Of a DNA stretch of 5,396 bases, positions 4,954-5,396 are shown in pieces. This DNA is from Mollicutes bacterium (lineage in GTDB: Bacteria > Bacillota_I > Bacilli_A > RF39 > UBA660). Numbering within the stretch: position 1 is the stretch's first letter; each line of letters starts with the position of its first letter. A program made the position numbers and the translations under genes. The notes under the pieces were generated by a model. That model was not told the origin of the DNA, did not search any database, and saw only the letters and a list, made by a program, of their open reading frames with translations. The stretch spans positions 1 to 5,396 of the forward strand of contig JAAZHN010000057.1 of assembly GCA_012510695.1 (NCBI GenBank), given 5' to 3'.

Positions 4954-5396
4954 ATGAGTAATTTAAATGAAGTTAAAACTGTTTTATTACTAGATTATAT
5001 GATTGATCATGGCTTTAGACCAGATAATGAACAAGCAATATTAGAACTTGGCTCCAATGTAAATACATCATTATCACAAATATTAAAAACATATCGTCAA
5101 TACTTATTATCTAGAGATGTAAGATATGATGAATTAGAAAAATATGGAATATCAGGTGCTTTTGGCTATGTGGAAAATGGTGAAATAGTCGTGCCTAAAA
5201 CTTTATATAATGATTGCTATTTACTTGATAGAAATGAGTTGATTTTTTATAATAATAAAAGTTATAATCAGCCAACTATTGAAGAGTTTTCGAGCATAGT
5301 GTCTAAAGAATTATCTCCTGATTTATTTCACTTACCAAATATAAGACAAAATATTTATTTAGGATTATGTTTAAATGATTTAGAAACTAATGAAAA
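4954..5396 (+). CDS. Hypothetical protein, N-terminal 147 residues (3' end cut off)
   Basis: An open frame starts at ATG with AGAGGA just upstream (three-base gap, slightly tight) and a consensus-like promoter, and runs out of the window without a stop. I do not recognise the family. The visible part has no signal peptide or membrane helix. Residues 5-52 look helical, with LLLDYMIDHGF (11-21) and a second helix containing SQILKTYRQYLLSR (41-54). Residues 62-85 look like a small beta unit (EKYGISGAFGYVENGEIVVP). Residues 86-105 are Tyr- and Asn-rich, and the rest is mixed. It is isolated from the tRNA operon by a terminator, so it is the first gene of a separate unit. Its AT-rich codon use resembles the other genes here. 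Function cannot be inferred. Confidence 0.82.
   Translation, partial: MSNLNEVKTVLLLDYMIDHGFRPDNEQAILELGSNVNTSLSQILKTYRQYLLSRDVRYDELEKYGISGAFGYVENGEIVVPKTLYNDCYLLDRNELIFYNNKSYNQPTIEEFSSIVSKELSPDLFHLPNIRQNIYLGLCLNDLETNE

Overview
This is an AT-rich window with Gram-positive-type signals: strong AGGAGG-like ribosome binding sites, TATAAT promoters, short hairpin-plus-T terminators and tRNAs with encoded CCA ends. The tRNA-Glu and the CAT-anticodon tRNA resemble Bacillus and Mycoplasma genes as I remember them. All four complete genes end in TAA and use TGG for Trp, and I saw no in-frame TGA, so the standard bacterial code fits. The best guess is a low-GC Bacilli/Mycoplasmatota-like bacterium, perhaps an uncultured gut lineage. 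This is inference, not proof.

Layout. (1) 1-2310, minus strand: an apparent three-gene operon read right to left. It holds a membrane-anchored DUF2207-like protein, a NifS/IscS-type cysteine desulfurase and, one base after its stop, a thioredoxin-fold protein with a CSSC motif that runs off the left edge. (2) 2311-2409: a divergent promoter region. (3) 2410-2988, plus strand: an unrecognised 192-residue protein whose stop codon lies in the loop of a bidirectional terminator. (4) 3010-3256, minus strand: a decayed tRNA 3' end, a terminator, tRNA-Glu(TTC) and tRNA-Ile(GAT) with their promoter. (5) 3257-3537: no intact gene, but two adjoining minus-strand open stretches that look like an eroded small protein gene. 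(6) 3538-3613, minus strand: tRNA-Val(GAC). Its promoter shares its -35 bases with the promoter of the next gene. (7) 3699-4652, plus strand: a soluble protein with an HELYH...NEG zinc-metallopeptidase signature. (8) 4699-4900, plus strand: a CAT-anticodon tRNA (probably the AUA-reading tRNA-Ile2), tRNA-Leu(TAG), and a terminator. (9) 4954-end, plus strand: the first 147 codons of an unrecognised protein.

How it fits together. The desulfurase and thioredoxin-like pair suggests sulfur transfer (tRNA thiolation or Fe-S assembly) with a redox partner. The rest is a tRNA-rich stretch carrying mostly lineage-specific proteins, with two signs of gene decay between the tRNAs. I found no CRISPR array, insertion sequence, phage gene or obvious defence system. 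The least explained items are the metallopeptidase-like gene, the DUF2207-like protein with an inverted architecture, and the tRNA-flanking relics.
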